In this document: one piece after another, positions 1 through 12,180 of the stretch
Layout: each line of letters begins with the position of its first letter
Position numbering within the stretch: the stretch's first letter is position 1
Assembly: GCA_022264855.1 (NCBI GenBank)
Contig: JABYQU010000054.1
Span: forward strand, 62,001 to 126,000
Length of the DNA stretch: 64,000 nucleotides
Source of the DNA: Lenzites betulinus
Lineage: Eukaryota > Basidiomycota > Agaricomycetes > Polyporales > Polyporaceae
Reading direction: 5' to 3'
The notes under the pieces: model-generated
Seen by the model: only the letters and a program-made list of their open reading frames with translations
Told to the model about the DNA's origin: nothing
The model's database searches: none
Program-made: the position numbers and the translations under genes

Positions 1-1412
1 GTCGCACGTCGGGCCCCAGACGCTGCTCGCACGTAGCGGCACCGACGCGGGCACATGGAACGACCCGTTGAGCGAGAGCACGTACGGCTGGGGAGACTGG
101 TGGTCGAACATGATGCAGTTGAATGAGCCGTATACGCCGTCGTTGATGTAGTCTGAAGGTCATCGTGAGTATACAGCCACAAGAGACGCGAAAAACGACG
201 TACACATCACGCTCGGGTGCTCAGAATCGACATCCATGTCCTGAGGGGCGTTGTCTACGGTGGGCGGCGCACGACGCGCGATTATGTTGGTGGCGAGGCT
301 GAAGGCCTTCGAGACGTAGTACCTTCCCGGCTCGGCGATGATGCGGATGTGCTCGCGGTGAGGGAAGTACTCGTCGATGGCGTCCGTGAGGACGGCAGCG
401 GTCTTCTCAAACGTCGCGTCCTCAAAGCCTCCGCCGACATCGAGCAGGTTGAACTCGTAGCCAGCTTTCTTGCCCATATCGAAGGCTGCGCGGGAACGCA
501 TGATCGCGTCGGAGAACGCGCTCGAATCGTAGCATCCACTCCCAACGTGGAAGCTGACGCCGACGACATCCAAGTTCAGCTCGCGGGCCTTCGCAAGTAG
601 GGCCGGGACGGTGACAAGGGGCGCGCCGAACTTGAGCCCGAGGCGGCACAAACTCTTGGAATCATCGGTGAGAATGCGCACGATGAGCTTCGCGCCGGGG
701 TGCGTGCGCGCAATCTTGTGCAGCTCATCGGTGTTATCGAACGTCATCATGTCCACGCCAGCCTTAGCCGCGCTACGGACGAACGACGCAGCCTTGCATG
801 GGTTGGCGAAGATGATACGCTCGGGAGCTACACCGATATCGGTGACCATCTTGATCTCTCCGTTCGACGCACAATCGAAGTTCGCGCCAAGCGCGGCAAG
901 GAGCCTGAGCACGTATGGGTCTGGGTTGCATTTCACCGCTAATGAGGAGCGTGTCAAACAGGTGGTCGTAACGGGAGAAAGCATATAGACCCACCATAGA
1001 ACGGTTCAATCTCGGGGAGAAACTTCTTCCACCGCAGGTGCTGCTTATAAACGTTGCTGAGATCCGCGACGAAGAAAGCTTTCTCCGCGTCGACCTCCCC
1101 GGCAGCGCCGAGGTGAAGTGCGTTCATAACCCCGTTCCGAAGATGGACATCAGGGTGGCCACGGTGGAGTGGCGGCAACCCAGGAATAGATACCTCGTCA
1201 TCGTAGTGACGGTCCGGGTTCTTGTGAGCGTATGTGGTGTCCTGAGTGTGAGTGTGGGTGGAGGATGGAAATAGGCCGTTTACGAGAGCATTGGTGAAGT
1301 ACTTTTCGTTGTGGGAGCGTGGCAGAGAAGAGGAGATAGTCGGAGAGCAGGAAACGACATCGAAGTCAAAGTCTACGGGGCAGTGCGCCGTGAGGATCTC
1401 GAGTTGGGACAT
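1..1412 (-). CDS. SPE1: Ornithine decarboxylase, C-terminus cut by window edge
   Basis: Decarboxylates ornithine to putrescine, the first committed step of polyamine synthesis; a cytosolic PLP enzyme of the alanine-racemase/group IV decarboxylase fold. Exons on the minus strand: 1412-995, 938-204, 152-1; introns 994-939 and 203-153. The first splice restores [10 protein letters not shown], which carries the PLP lysine, and later comes the glycine-rich phosphate loop DVGGGF and the EPGRYYV block. The last codons visible read VWGPTCD, so the catalytic cysteine loop is present just before the edge. The first exon gives about 139 residues, a long low-conservation leader typical of fungal ODCs. 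Start is the ATG at 1412. Roughly the last 50-60 residues lie outside the window. Identity is firm from active-site motifs. Confidence 0.95.
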
Positions 1413-2736
1413 TGTGCACGGGTTGTTATCTTGGGAGGGGAGAAGGTCTACTGAGGGGTCTAAGGGCAGTTGTCCGGTTGCGGGGACGGGCTGGAGAAGG
1501 CGAAAGCGGGAAGTGTCCCGGGGGACGGGAAAAACAGTCGTTTTGGATATTCGCGTCGAAACCCGAATTACCGACCTACCGCCGCGGTCGCGAAAACGAG
1601 CCGGGCGGGATAGGGACGGTAACTAAACGGCTTCCTTCAGTCGAAGAGGGATCCTCGCTCCCTAAAGCGAGGACGAGCTTGAAGGGGGTGGTGGGAGGTT
1701 GATAGAGACGGGAGGGTGGCAGACTACGAAGCGCACAAAAGCGGGCCCGGCAAAGATTTGATTTGACAACGAAGGACGTTAATCCTGTCAGGGAGGTTCA
1801 CCTATAAAGCAATTGATCAGTCTATGTAACGCAATTACAACAAAGCGAACGGCGTACCACGAACGGATGACCACCTGTGGTGTGAATGAATTAGCTACGA
1901 TTCCATGAGATAGTTACATGTCAGAATTGGACGGCACCCCCGATGACATCACGAGATGCAGCAGTAAACCACGCAACATACAACGTGTGTGGAACGTGTT
2001 GCACGACAAAGTCTCGCGGCAGAAACACGATCCACAGAAGACGCCACGAAGCCCGTCGCTGGGTTCTGACCACCACGCTGTAAGGACGCCGCAAGTGCCA
2101 CATAGGCATCCTGGCAGCGTGGTGATAAGGAGGCGTGCTGCGCAGCGTGTATCTTGTCGTGCTTTACGGCATACATGGAGACCGTAAAGGCTAAGTGTGT
2201 CTGGCCGCAGGTCTCGCCCTATCTGCGATCGTGCGCGATGACGCGAGAATGAGGACTCACTCGAGGGTCAAGAGACGGAGGTCGTCGTTTCGCGCCTGGT
2301 CAAAAATGATGGCTTTGTGGTCGCTGCGTCGTAGAGCAAGAAGCAGTACGACGACAGACGGGCCTGTCTAGGACGAGTCTCCCTGTTGTGGGGTGGTTCT
2401 GGTCGTTGGCGGAGATGCGCTGGCTGGCAGAGAGAGCGAGGGGGAGAAAGAGAGCAGCGTCCGTGCGTCGGTTGACTTTTTTACCATCGATGACCGCCCG
2501 CCTGTGTCCTATCACGTTCCTCGGCAGTCCCCGGCCCACGCTGCTCATCCGTTTATGGCAATTTCATCCACCCCCGACGTTTAGCCGCTGGAGTCGGGAG
2601 GCAGGGAGATCCGGTGAAGACGCATCGGAGCCTGTGAACTTGCGATACAGTACATTGTCTCATCTCTTTGTATGGACTATCGACGTCGTGACCTTCACGG
2701 TCTCAATGCATGGGTACACAAAGGATACAAAACGAG
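1413..2736. other. Intergenic, ODC promoter side and PTPA 3' side
   Basis: About 1.3 kb between the ODC start and the PTPA stop. It should hold the ODC promoter and long 5' leader. Open frames here on the plus strand have no recognisable protein content and run antisense into PTPA. No clear TATA box, repeat or RNA gene was seen. Confidence 0.5.
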
Positions 2737-4337
2737 TCAGTTGCTTGGTCTGGCTTCCGACTCGGAGGGTCCGGAATATCGATGATCATCGCCTTCGGCC
2801 GGTGCATGAGTTGCAGGAGGCGGGGACGCCAATGTCCTCGGCACAATCCCCGGGCGTACAGTGCCCCGTAGTGCAGTGCTTGCGGTCGGCCCCAGCGGTG
2901 CTCTCGCGGGAACAAACGGACCGCCCGGGCTTGCTCTACGTCCCGTTGGACGCGAAGGGAGGTTATGGGGGAGCCTCGTGGCGAATGACCGCGGCGGTAT
3001 GCGGGACGGTGCTACCGTGAAGGAAGCAGGAGATGGAATGGAAGTGCCGTAAGATGCAGACGAAGCCCAGGGTGCTGTCGTCGCGGCCATAAGTGGAATT
3101 TGTGTGGGAGCAGCCGTCGAACTCGTGGCCGAGGTCATGGTCGAAGGCGCGTTCTGCGAGATGTCCCATTTTAGCAGTCCCCCGAGCGGAACATGCTGGA
3201 CTACCACGCGTTTTCCTAGGACTTCTGCCTGAGCAGCCGAATAACGTCAGGGTGTGCCACAAATAGTGAGCATGTCCACGCGGTACGTACTTCGTACATC
3301 TTGAAAAGTCCAGAATGCACCTTCGACCAGTACTGCACCCCGGTTGCAATCGAATATAGCTGGGAGGAGTGCTCGTGGAAGGGCCCAGACTTGACTTTGA
3401 GTATGCGCATTATTGACATGAAGTAGAGGTTGGTAGGCGGGAGGGGATGGCGCAAGACCGCCGACACTGCAATCTCCGTTTGATCTGCAACGGGCAGGTC
3501 AGCCCACGCTTGCCGCATTGACTCTGGGAAGGCTCACCTCGAAGCTGGGCGCTGCCGAACACATAACTCAAAAAAGAGTAGTCGTCGAGCCCCCAAACGC
3601 CGTGGCTTCCAGCAGGTTCCAGTTTGTACACGTCCTGGAGTCTCCAACACAGTCGCATGTAGCGCACGAAGACGCATAACACCAGTTGTCTCTCCACTCC
3701 GGGCTCCGGGGAGACAAACCGGAGGAGCGCGAGGCAAAGTAGGAACAGTGCGAAGGAAGTCTCGTGCCCTGTGCCGTAATCCATACGGGTGAACGAGCCG
3801 AACGACGTGAGTAGATATGGTGAGATGAACGGTATCGATGGGTGTAGCGCGGCGGGTAGAAGAGAATGAAGGAGACCGTCACACTCCTGGTATGTGATTA
3901 GCGAAGAATCCATTGTAAAAATGAAATTCAAGCACCGTCTCGAGTCTTTTGCCCCATGTTCGGAAGGCGAGGTTGCCAAACCTCTGGGGAGTGTGTAGCG
4001 GTGGAATTTCATCGATCCACGAGTCGAGTTTGTCCAGGAGGTTAATCATAGCCGACACTGCCTGGCCATTCCAGAGTAGTGTTAGCCCTCTTCGTACTCA
4101 TGGGTCAAAAACACCTTGACGAACGGGATTTGGCTCAGGATCACTGTATGGCAGCGTGTATCCAACAACGGACGCTGCCAAACGGCGCAGAAAGAGACCA
4201 TAGTCGTCATATCCGCGAGTTCCTTTCCAGAACTGCACATCTTCATCGGTTTTGATGCGAAGGATAGGCAAATCGGAGGGGTCAAAAGAGGCGACATGGA
4301 CCTCTCTCAAGGCAGGAAGGGGTGCTGGAAGCACCAT
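2737..4337 (-). CDS. Serine/threonine-protein phosphatase 2A activator (PTPA/Rrd)
   Basis: Peptidyl-prolyl isomerase that folds and activates PP2A catalytic subunits. Exons: 4337-4115, 4057-3936, 3886-3538, 3484-3291, 3228-2737; 459 residues. The N-terminal IKTDEDVQFW, the LDSWIDEIPP block, DYGTGHE with the following hydrophobic helix, HGVWGLDDYSFL and LPPTNLYF are family hallmarks in the right order. Introns are 49-62 bp and each junction keeps frame. The last about 130 residues form an Ala/Ser/Pro-rich tail beyond the conserved fold, which is common in basidiomycete members. Start is the first ATG before the conserved N-terminus. It is divergent from Ku70, with a shared 566-bp upstream region. 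Whether it is the Rrd1 or Rrd2 type cannot be decided here. Confidence 0.93.
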
Positions 4338-4903
4338 GGTTGATGAGAGTCGTCTATTTAGGTTGATAAACGCGTTGATCCTATTGTACAGGTGTTCTAA
4401 TCAACCCGCAAATATACGAACGATCAGTCGAAGGTCAGAAAAATATTGCTATGATGTAAGCTGGGAGTCACAGCTTGCCTTCACTTTCTTTCTGGGTTGA
4501 TGACGCCACACAACGACTTGGTGCGTAGAGGGCTTGATAGACCAGTGGCTATCAAACACTTAGCATGTACAGTATGATACAGTTACCAAGTCCGCGATGA
4601 CAGTTGTAGCATCCGAGAACCGCGCGAGAACAGTGCGATTCTCGAAGATAGAAACGCGCGCCACAAAGCTGTGTAGGAGACATCACGTGGGACGACGCGT
4701 CGCGCTACGCCACACGACCGACGCGAGTCGCCTCCGCGCCTTTTCTTCTACTACCACCACTACCAACACTAGTGCTACCTGCAGCAACGTGAAACGTTCC
4801 TTTGTGCCTCAGAATACTTGGAGGCGAACTCTTTAAATAGACTTCAGGGCGACAGAGCTGCTCAGCACCTGTCCAAGAACTTGTTGTCAAGAGTCTGCGA
4901 AAC
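4338..4903. promoter_or_regulatory. Divergent intergenic region PTPA / KU70
   Basis: The 566 bp separating two divergently transcribed genes must contain both promoters. No convincing TATA box was seen; the stretch around 4738-4775 is rich in CTACYACTACC-like trinucleotide repeats. Confidence 0.5.
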
Positions 4904-7900
4904 ATGGCGCCTTATGATGACTGGAATAAGATCGACGACGAGGACGATGAAGAGCTACAAGATATCTCGGTGCGCAGATATCATTGTTAAACCGAAGCAT
5001 GCCATGCTCAGTCCGTGCAGTTATACGAAAGCAAACGTGACGTGATCCTCTTCTGCATCGACTGCTCACCCTCCATGCTCAAGATGCGCGAGGACGAGCG
5101 TTACGAAGACGTGCAAACATGCAATTTGATGATAGCTCTCGAGGCTGCCATGCAGATACAGAAGAAGAAAGTCCTTGTAGGGCCGAATGATGCTGTCGGG
5201 ATCATGTTGTTCAACACGGTGCGTACGGGCGCTTGACCTCTTTACCGCCACCAATGTGTTCCGCTGCTCGGGGGTTCACACATATTTTGGGCGTTAGACA
5301 AAGAGCAACGACGATGAGAAGGATAGTGTAGACCTCAAGCAGGGAAATTATGTCTACCAATCCATTGCGACCATTGACGCTCCCAAAGTAATGGAACTCG
5401 CCCAACTCTTCGATGGTAAGCTCAATATTGATGGGCAAGTTTTCTTTGCTGAATGGAACCGCAGAGGCGCGCGAAAACCCCGGGCTGCTCGAAGAGACGT
5501 TCCCACCCATGACGGGAAAACGGATAGCCTTGGGTGACGTGTTCACAAGTTGCAATTGGGTGATACGCCATGAGTAAGTGCTGTCACGCCAACCATTATC
5601 ATGCGGAGGGGCTAATGTCGGCCTCTAGCGCTCCGAAAACTGCGACAAAACGAATATTCTTCATCACCGACGAGGATGACCCTCATCCGGGGCCCAGTGG
5701 CCACCGGCTCATGAACTCTGCGCGTACCACACTGATTGTAAGTCTCCCGATACTGAACGTAATCTCCACAACGATTGACAGATCTTCTAGGACCTCGTTC
5801 AAGCCGGCGTGACGGTGGAGCCATTTTTCATCAGTACAGATGAGAAGCCCTTTGACCCCGACAAGTTCTACTCGGTTGGTTGTAATCTATTCTGCTGTGA
5901 CAGACGTCTCTGACACAATTGCTCAGTCTGTCCTCCTTGCTACCAATCTCTCCGAATTGGACGAGACGGGTGATGATGGCCCTGCATCCATTCTACCGGA
6001 GTCAATCTCGATTACACGGGTGGAGGAACTCCTGGCCCAGATGCGGTTCCATGAAGTGCCCAAGAGAGCTCTATTCAGTGTCCCCTTGACCCTTGCGCCG
6101 GGTTTCGTTATCGGAGTGAAGGGGTAAATCTTTAACATACGATGTCATGTGGCTACGCAGACCACGGCGACTGACAGAGGTGTTATCCAGGTATGGTCTC
6201 ATTACCGAACAGAAGAAGGGCTCGTATAGGTACTTTGCGGACCTTGGGGACAGAATGGAGCCGGTCACCTCGCGCACGGCTTACGTGGATGAGGTTAGTC
6301 GACGAAGCTCTCCTCCCTCGTGCCGGACCACCAACCGGCATCTGACTTCTCGACAGGATCGAGACGCGGAGGCCGACAAGGCTGAGATTTTGTACGGCAT
6401 GGATCTGGGTGCGCCGTCTGAAGGGGATACCGAGGTCGGCACAGGGGCAAGCGGCTTGGACGTGGGGGGCAGGGCGGTACAGCTTGGCAGCAGGGTGTTC
6501 TACACGGCGGACGAAGTGCGGTCCTTCCGCACTCTCGGCCTGGAGCCAGGTGGGGTCAGAGCGCCTGCTGTAACGGAAATCTGTCACTGATTCAGTTCAC
6601 GACCGCATGCTCAGGGATTAAGTTACTGGGATTCAAGGACCGCAGTGAGCTCGCGTTCGAGGACAATGTCAAGCACTCGATATTTGTGTATCCGGATGAG
6701 ATGGTGGGCGTTCTTCCTACTCTCGTGATGGTCGTGCCCTAGGTCAAACTAACTCCCTGGCTGCCCAATCATGTAGGCCTACTCTGGCAGTAAACGCACA
6801 TTCACTGCCCTCCTGAAAACGATGATCAAGAAAAAGAAGCTCGCGATTGTTCTCTCCCTCACTCGGCGCAATGCGTCTCCCGTATTTTGCGCCGTACTTC
6901 CACAGGTGTGTAATGCAACGGCCGCAATATGTCTCGACTTGGTCTCGGTTCGATGCAACCGCTCATGTGACACAATGCTGACCGCCCTTCTACTCAGATG
7001 GAGAAGGTGGATGAGAGCGGCTGGCGTGAGCCGCCGGGTTTCCATCTAATTCCATTACCGTTTGCAGACGACATTCGGGCCGCGCCACAGCAAAAAGGTT
7101 TCCGGGGTAAGGGACATCGTCATTGCCGCGTAGTCACGAGCTCACCCACTCATCTCTTCCTCCCTCGACGGCATCGGACCGTTGCATGATCTGCATTGAC
7201 GGCCTCAACCTTGGAAATTTTACGGAACCCATCACGCTCCGTTCAGCGTCGGACGAACTCGTGGAGTCTGCTCGCAAGTGGATTGAGAAGCTCAAGGTCA
7301 AGAACGGCTCGTATCCGCCCGACTCATACCCGAATCCAGGTGAGGAGTACCCGACAAATATCCCCTCCCTTCCGCCGCGCTCATCGATACGACAAATTCT
7401 CCCACCGATATTTTCCAAATGCAGCGTTGGCGTATCACAATGCTCAGCTCGAAGCAAGCGCGTTCCGCGAAGACTTCGACCCTGAGGCATTCGAGGACCT
7501 GACGGTGCCGAAGCTTGACATGATGCACAAGGTCAGCATGGCCGTCCCTCCCTCCCCGGAGAATGCAGCTCTCACGCGGCAGGCACACTGGCTTTGCCGA
7601 CTCTGCGACTCACGACCACTGTCCGGCGCGATGGAACCTTTGTCCCCGCCCCTCACCAACCGGGATCGCAGCGCGCCGGCAAGCTTCTAAGGGAGTGGAA
7701 GCAAGTCTTGGTGGAGGACGAAACAGCCAACGTTGTCGCGGCACCAGCAGCGGGGAGGAAGCGCAAGGCGGTCAGTATTCACGCCGTTTGAAAAAGGTGG
7801 ACGTGCCTGACCGGCGGGCGGCGGCGCTCGTCAAATTTGTCTACAGGACACCCAAGATGTCACGATCGATGAAACTGAGGTGCGGAGATTGTATGAAGAG

Positions 7901-8347
7901 GACCAGCTCCGCAAAGTGAGTCGCGTTCCCAAAGCTGTCAACTCTACAGGGACCCTTGTTATTAGCGAGGCTCCAGGCTCTGTGTCACGACCGAGATGCT
8001 GACTTGTTACGTCCCCAGTTGCGCGTCGAGGATCTCAAGGTTCGTGCTATCTCCATTCATGTGACACTTGCGGGAGCGCGAGGGGCTCGCTTCGCGCGTC
8101 GGCCGTAACGGGCGCGCGACGAGCTGCCAGGCTAGCTCTCCGCCCGACGGTGTACGTGAGAGGAAGTTGCGGCCGATGGCAACGCATTCAGTCGCGACCG
8201 CATGTCACGGACCCCCTTCTGATGCCGCAGCGGCTGACCATCTTGCATCTCATGCAGAACTTCCTCAAGAGCAAGAGCGAGCCCGTCTCCGGAAAGAAGG
8301 ACGACCTCGTAGAGCGTGTCGCGGATTGGCTGGATGCGCACCCGTAG
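4904..8347 (+). CDS. KU70: Ku70, DNA end-binding subunit of NHEJ
   Basis: With Ku80 forms the ring that threads broken DNA ends and starts non-homologous end joining; also acts at telomeres. Eighteen exons: 4904-4969, 5021-5218, 5298-5415, 5465-5573, 5629-5737, 5791-5874, 5927-6123, 6191-6293, 6357-6549, 6615-6703, 6777-6905, 6998-7106, 7247-7339, 7425-7531, 7672-7770, 7847-7915, 8019-8039, 8258-8347; 660 residues, normal for fungi. N-terminal vWA-like domain (ILFCIDCSPSM, ITDEDDPHP), Ku core (KGYGLITEQKKG, GFHLIPLPFADDIR, YPPDSYPNP) and a C-terminal SAP module split by the last two introns (LRKLRVEDLK then SGKKDDLVERV). Two 140-bp introns (7107-7246, 7532-7671) and one of 218 bp (8040-8257) are long for this locus and could hide small exons. 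Confidence 0.94.
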
Positions 8348-9209
8348 TACGCACCCGCAGGTTCGCGCAGCGTGACCTTAATTGCGATCCTGCGCTGCTT
8401 TTTGGTGCGCCGTTCCCGCGACGACCGTGGATGATATTGCGGAGGACTCTGTTCGGCTTCGCTTCCAGAACACTGCGCTCTCACCGTGCCTGGGTACTAT
8501 GGTCACAATGTTGGCCGTACTGTATACACCATCCCCTTGTGTCGGGCAGAGGAAGTCTCTCGGTGCCGGAGGGGAGATAATTATACTGCACCATGTACTG
8601 TATCATATATTCTGGTCTTCTAGTGGTATTCCTTAAATGAATCTCACGATACGTGCCGGTGTGCGAGACTGCGTGGACATTCACAAGGCTGCCCGGCGGG
8701 ATAGATCTTCTATGTTTCGGGCCCGCTGGCAATCTGCCCCTGTATCTACATGCAAGGGACGGAGTCCTTGTGCTCCAACCCCGTGGACGCTTGTAAGAAT
8801 AACTTCACGCGAAGCGACGATGACCATTGTTTGAGGCAGTCCGCCGAGGGTAGTACCGTGCGTACGTTGACCGCGGAGATAATCACTGTACCGTTACCCC
8901 TTGCGATATTTCGAAATTTGGGCGTACCATCAAGAGTTTCGTAATGCACGCAAATGTGTGCCGAGTCGGCTCAAGCTCGATGAATTGTGGCAAGGGAATC
9001 GGTTGAGGTTGGAGCAGCGGGTGCCTCCTCATTTCCGCTATCCGCAGAGGATTACCCACAGATCTGTATGCCGGATGCGAATACCACCGACATTTTATTC
9101 CCATGGACACGCCAGCAAGCTGCGATGGTTTTCGCAAGCCGGCGCCGCTTCGAGCATGTCCGAGAGAGATTCGTGGGTGCGTGGTAGTATGCCAGATGGG
9201 TCTATTATT
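8348..9209. other. Intergenic between KU70 and GRX4
   Basis: About 0.9 kb with no supportable coding region. It leads into the paired GATA motifs in front of the glutaredoxin gene. Confidence 0.5.
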
Positions 9210-9272
9210 ATCAGATAAGATAGAGACTCCCACCGCGATTGCGCCATATCTCGCAAAGTGTTTATCTGATAA
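9210..9272 (+). promoter_or_regulatory. Two ATCWGATAA boxes (iron-type GATA sites)
   Basis: ATCAGATAA at 9210-9218 and ATCTGATAA at 9264-9272. Extended by two bases each is an 11-bp near-palindrome, and the two are exact reverse complements over 11 bp (9208-9218 and 9262-9272), about 140-200 bp before the glutaredoxin ATG. ATCWGATAA is the established site of fungal iron-regulatory GATA repressors (the Urbs1/SreA/Fep1 family). That such a factor binds here is inference, but the neighbour is an iron-sensing glutaredoxin. Confidence 0.6.
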
Positions 9273-9412
9273 CATATTCCCGAGCCTCCTCAGTCATCTG
9301 AGATCTCTTCGTGCTTCAGCAAAGTCGTGAACCTCGCTTGTACTCATTTCTTGCGTCTGCTCACCTCTTATCCTCTCGCATCGCGCGTATTATCCATTTG
9401 AATTCCCCGGAA

Positions 9413-10248
9413 ATGACGACACCACCAGGAAACTTTCATGAGGTCCAGTCTGCCGAACACTTTCAGGCATTACTGTCGGAGGACCTAAACCGGGTCTCTT
9501 TGATCAACTTCTGGGCACCATGGGCAGCGCCATGTAAACAAATGAACGAGGTTGTGTTGGAGCTGGCGAAGAAATACTCGCAGCTTCTGGTTCTGCAGGT
9601 ATGCTTGACCGAGAGCCAGTGTGCCAACTGTGGCGGAAAAAAGTAACATTCCTGTTCGGTTTGTAGGTGGAGGCGGAGACTCAGTCAGACATTTCCGAGT
9701 CATTCGAGGTTGAAGCAGTACCAACATTCGTGGTCTTGAAGGTACGTATGGCGAACTACGCCCGTTGTGTCTAGAGAAGCTCAAGATTTTGATCGCAGGG
9801 CCACACTCTCCTGGGACGGATAGCCGGCGCGGATGCGCCCGCACTCACTGACGCCATTGCGACACACCTCCGCATACCATCCTCTATCAACCCTCAGTCG
9901 CAAACAGACCGGTCACCAGCCGCTGCCGCGCCCGAAGAGAGTCAGGAGGAACTCAACCAGCGTCTGCACAAGCTCATGACCCAGGAAAAGGTCGTGCTGT
10001 TCATGAAGGGCAACCCGGACCAGCCGCGGTGCGGCTTTTCGCGACGCATCGTAGACCTGCTCCGTACACAGGGAGTTGAGTTCGGCAGCTTCGACATCTT
10101 GTCCGACGAGAGCGTCCGCCAGGGCTTGAAGGTGCTGAACAACTGGCCGACGTTCCCTCAGCTGATCATCAACGGAGAGTTTGTTGGTGGCCTGGACGTG
10201 GTGAAGGAGATGGCGGACAACGGGGAGCTGAAGGAGATGTTGGTGTGA
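9413..10248 (+). CDS. GRX4: Monothiol glutaredoxin, thioredoxin-CGFS fusion (Grx3/4, PICOT type)
   Basis: Cytosolic/nuclear glutaredoxin that binds a bridging 2Fe-2S cluster with glutathione, delivers iron and informs iron-responsive transcription factors. Exons 9413-9598, 9667-9741, 9799-10248; 236 residues. Residues about 5-105 form a thioredoxin-like domain with a single-cysteine WAAPCK site, followed by an Ala/Ser/Glu linker and a glutaredoxin domain with RCGFSRR, WPTFPQL and the glutathione-contacting GGLDVVKEM. One Trx plus one Grx domain matches yeast Grx3/Grx4. Start is the ATG after a pyrimidine-rich leader; it begins right at the Trx fold. The upstream GATA boxes suggest iron-dependent control. 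Confidence 0.95.
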
Positions 10249-10256
10249 GTGGGACG

Positions 10257-10845
10257 ATGTTGTATGGTAGTGTTGTATTTTTGCGCCGATTGTATGAGCT
10301 TCTAGTCGACAGTTTGACGAAGGAAAAGACAGACAGTATCGAACGCCCAGATCGCATTTGGGCCATATACTCTAAGCTAAGGATGGCTCCGGCTCCGGCT
10401 GCTTTCAGGCATGCTACTAAGTATTTGCATGGTGAGCTATGTATGTATGCTTGTGTAATGCCTCTGACATCAATCCTCGGAATCGAAGACAGACGATTGC
10501 AGCTTTTACGACTCCTCCGCCCTGTCCCAAAAATATTCAGATACTCGACTTGCGCAAGAGTCTTTGATCCTATCCGCCGGCTGTACCTTCGAGACACTAA
10601 GTAATCGAGCGAGATAAAGCTCTTTGACACTAACCGTGTGCATCACTTAGGAGCTGCCCGAACGCCTATAATACGCTCCTCGATGCACTGGAAGCAGATA
10701 TTCCCCAAGGTGCGTCGAACGCATTTCGCTTGTGTATCGATATTGTAACTTACTAACTGTCTTCGTAGTGCTCCCCAGACCATGTACGGCTTTGCTCGTC
10801 GTACAAACCTGTTCACATCTCCAGATGTTCATATGTTATGCGTGA
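10257..10845 (+). CDS. Cryptic small spliced ORF behind GRX4, unknown
   Basis: A frame opens at ATG 10257, only 8 bp past the GRX4 stop, and can be carried through two good introns: exons 10257-10600, 10651-10709, 10769-10845, giving 159 residues. Intron 10601-10650 has a CACTAAC branch site, and 10710-10768 has TACTAAC and ends CGTAG. Phases agree at both junctions. I recognise no domain. It could instead be spliced 3' UTR of GRX4 or chance; the opposite strand is also open over part of it. Confidence 0.25.
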
Positions 10846-11173
10846 TCTTGAACCCTTCGGTCAACACAGCTCCTCTGTAGTTGGTCAATGATGCACTCAA
10901 CGGCTTCATGGCTAGCAGAATCATTTGGGATACAAAAAAGCCTAGTTCTCACCGAGCCCTGCAGCTGTATAAGCCCAAGTAATAGACCTTTGCCAGCCTG
11001 AAGAGAACCGTTATGTATTTACAGGATGTATTTCGTAGAACCGCATCGAAGCCACAAGCTCGACACCGAGTGGTTATACGTTTCCACAGGATCGTGGGTC
11101 AGATTAAGCATTAACACGAATGACGGTAGTGATTACAGATACAGGATATCACGAAGCCACCAGGCAGTGGGAG

Positions 11174-11480
11174 TCAAACCCAGACGAAGTGTGCCGCCAG
11201 CAGCATGGGGTGCAGAGCGCGAGAGGTAATCGTCCTTGGAGAACACGGGCTTGGGCGCGCAATGAGGGGTTCAGCGGTTGCACTGGCGATGCTGGAAGCT
11301 GAGGTGACGGTCTCTAAAACGGTGTCGGGCGACTCGGAGCTATCGTCCTTCTCCTGGTCCACGGGGCGCCGACTCCTGAAGACTTGTCGGACTTTGTGTT
11401 GCACGCTCTGCGCAAACGTCTCCAGTCGCCGCTCTACGCAGTCGTCCGTCGGATCGATGAGGGAGTATTGGAAGGTGTTT
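11174..11480 (-). pseudogene. Coding-like fragment, unknown
   Basis: An open minus-strand frame with amino-acid composition like real protein (charged helix containing CVERRLETFAQSVQHKVRQV, then a Ser/Thr-rich tail), entered from a possible acceptor near 11480 and ending at 11174. No start-containing upstream exon was found. It may be a C-terminal gene remnant or an unrecognised exon. Confidence 0.25.
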
Positions 11481-12180
11481 CTAGAAACTACAAGGGTTTA
11501 GCGATGTCCAGAACACGAACTTGCTGAGTCCACGTACACACGGACTGAGGCATCACCAGATAATTAGAACTACTAACGTAACGCTTTAGAAAGGATTGGG
11601 AGAACTAAGGATGAATACAATCAATTGTAGCCGTTGACACCATGCAGGATAACCAACGTACTGAAGACTCGGACCTGCCCACGTCGCGGTTGCTGCCAAC
11701 GTCGAGGAGCGTGCGGCGGGAGGGAGCGCGAGGGAGGAGACTTTTATCATCAAGAATGTCCTGTCGTATAAATGCCACACATTCCCGACATTATCACCTT
11801 CCCACGAAACACCAGGCCTGAAGCCCTTCAAAGTGTGTCCTCGCATATATTGAGCGGATCGAACTCAATTCACAGAAGGCGATACAAGCACCGTTCCGAG
11901 AGCATGTTTTAGGGATACAGCTGCTGGGCGCCGGATTGAAACTGGCCACTCGCGCAACGCTCAGTACGACCCTTGGCGGTGTAAAGGGTCTTCTTGATTC
12001 GCGATCGCCCGGCGGGAACTTGAACAAGACAGGTACAGTGCACTTTTACGGAAGTCAGGACAAAATACTGCCAAGTTGAACACAATACAGCACCTAAGAT
12101 ACTACCATGGCTGTGATGCGGCACCAAATTTCTCCAAATAAGTGGAAGCGGAATGTCGAGTGCATGAAGGCTTGCGGGCA

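Noticed and set aside
2388..3020. 210-codon plus-strand open frame
   Set aside because: No conserved content, and its 3' half runs antisense to the last exon of the PP2A activator.
11160..11195. GAGTCAAACCC, reverse of a tRNA B box
   Set aside because: The surrounding bases do not fold into tRNA arms and no anticodon stem is found.
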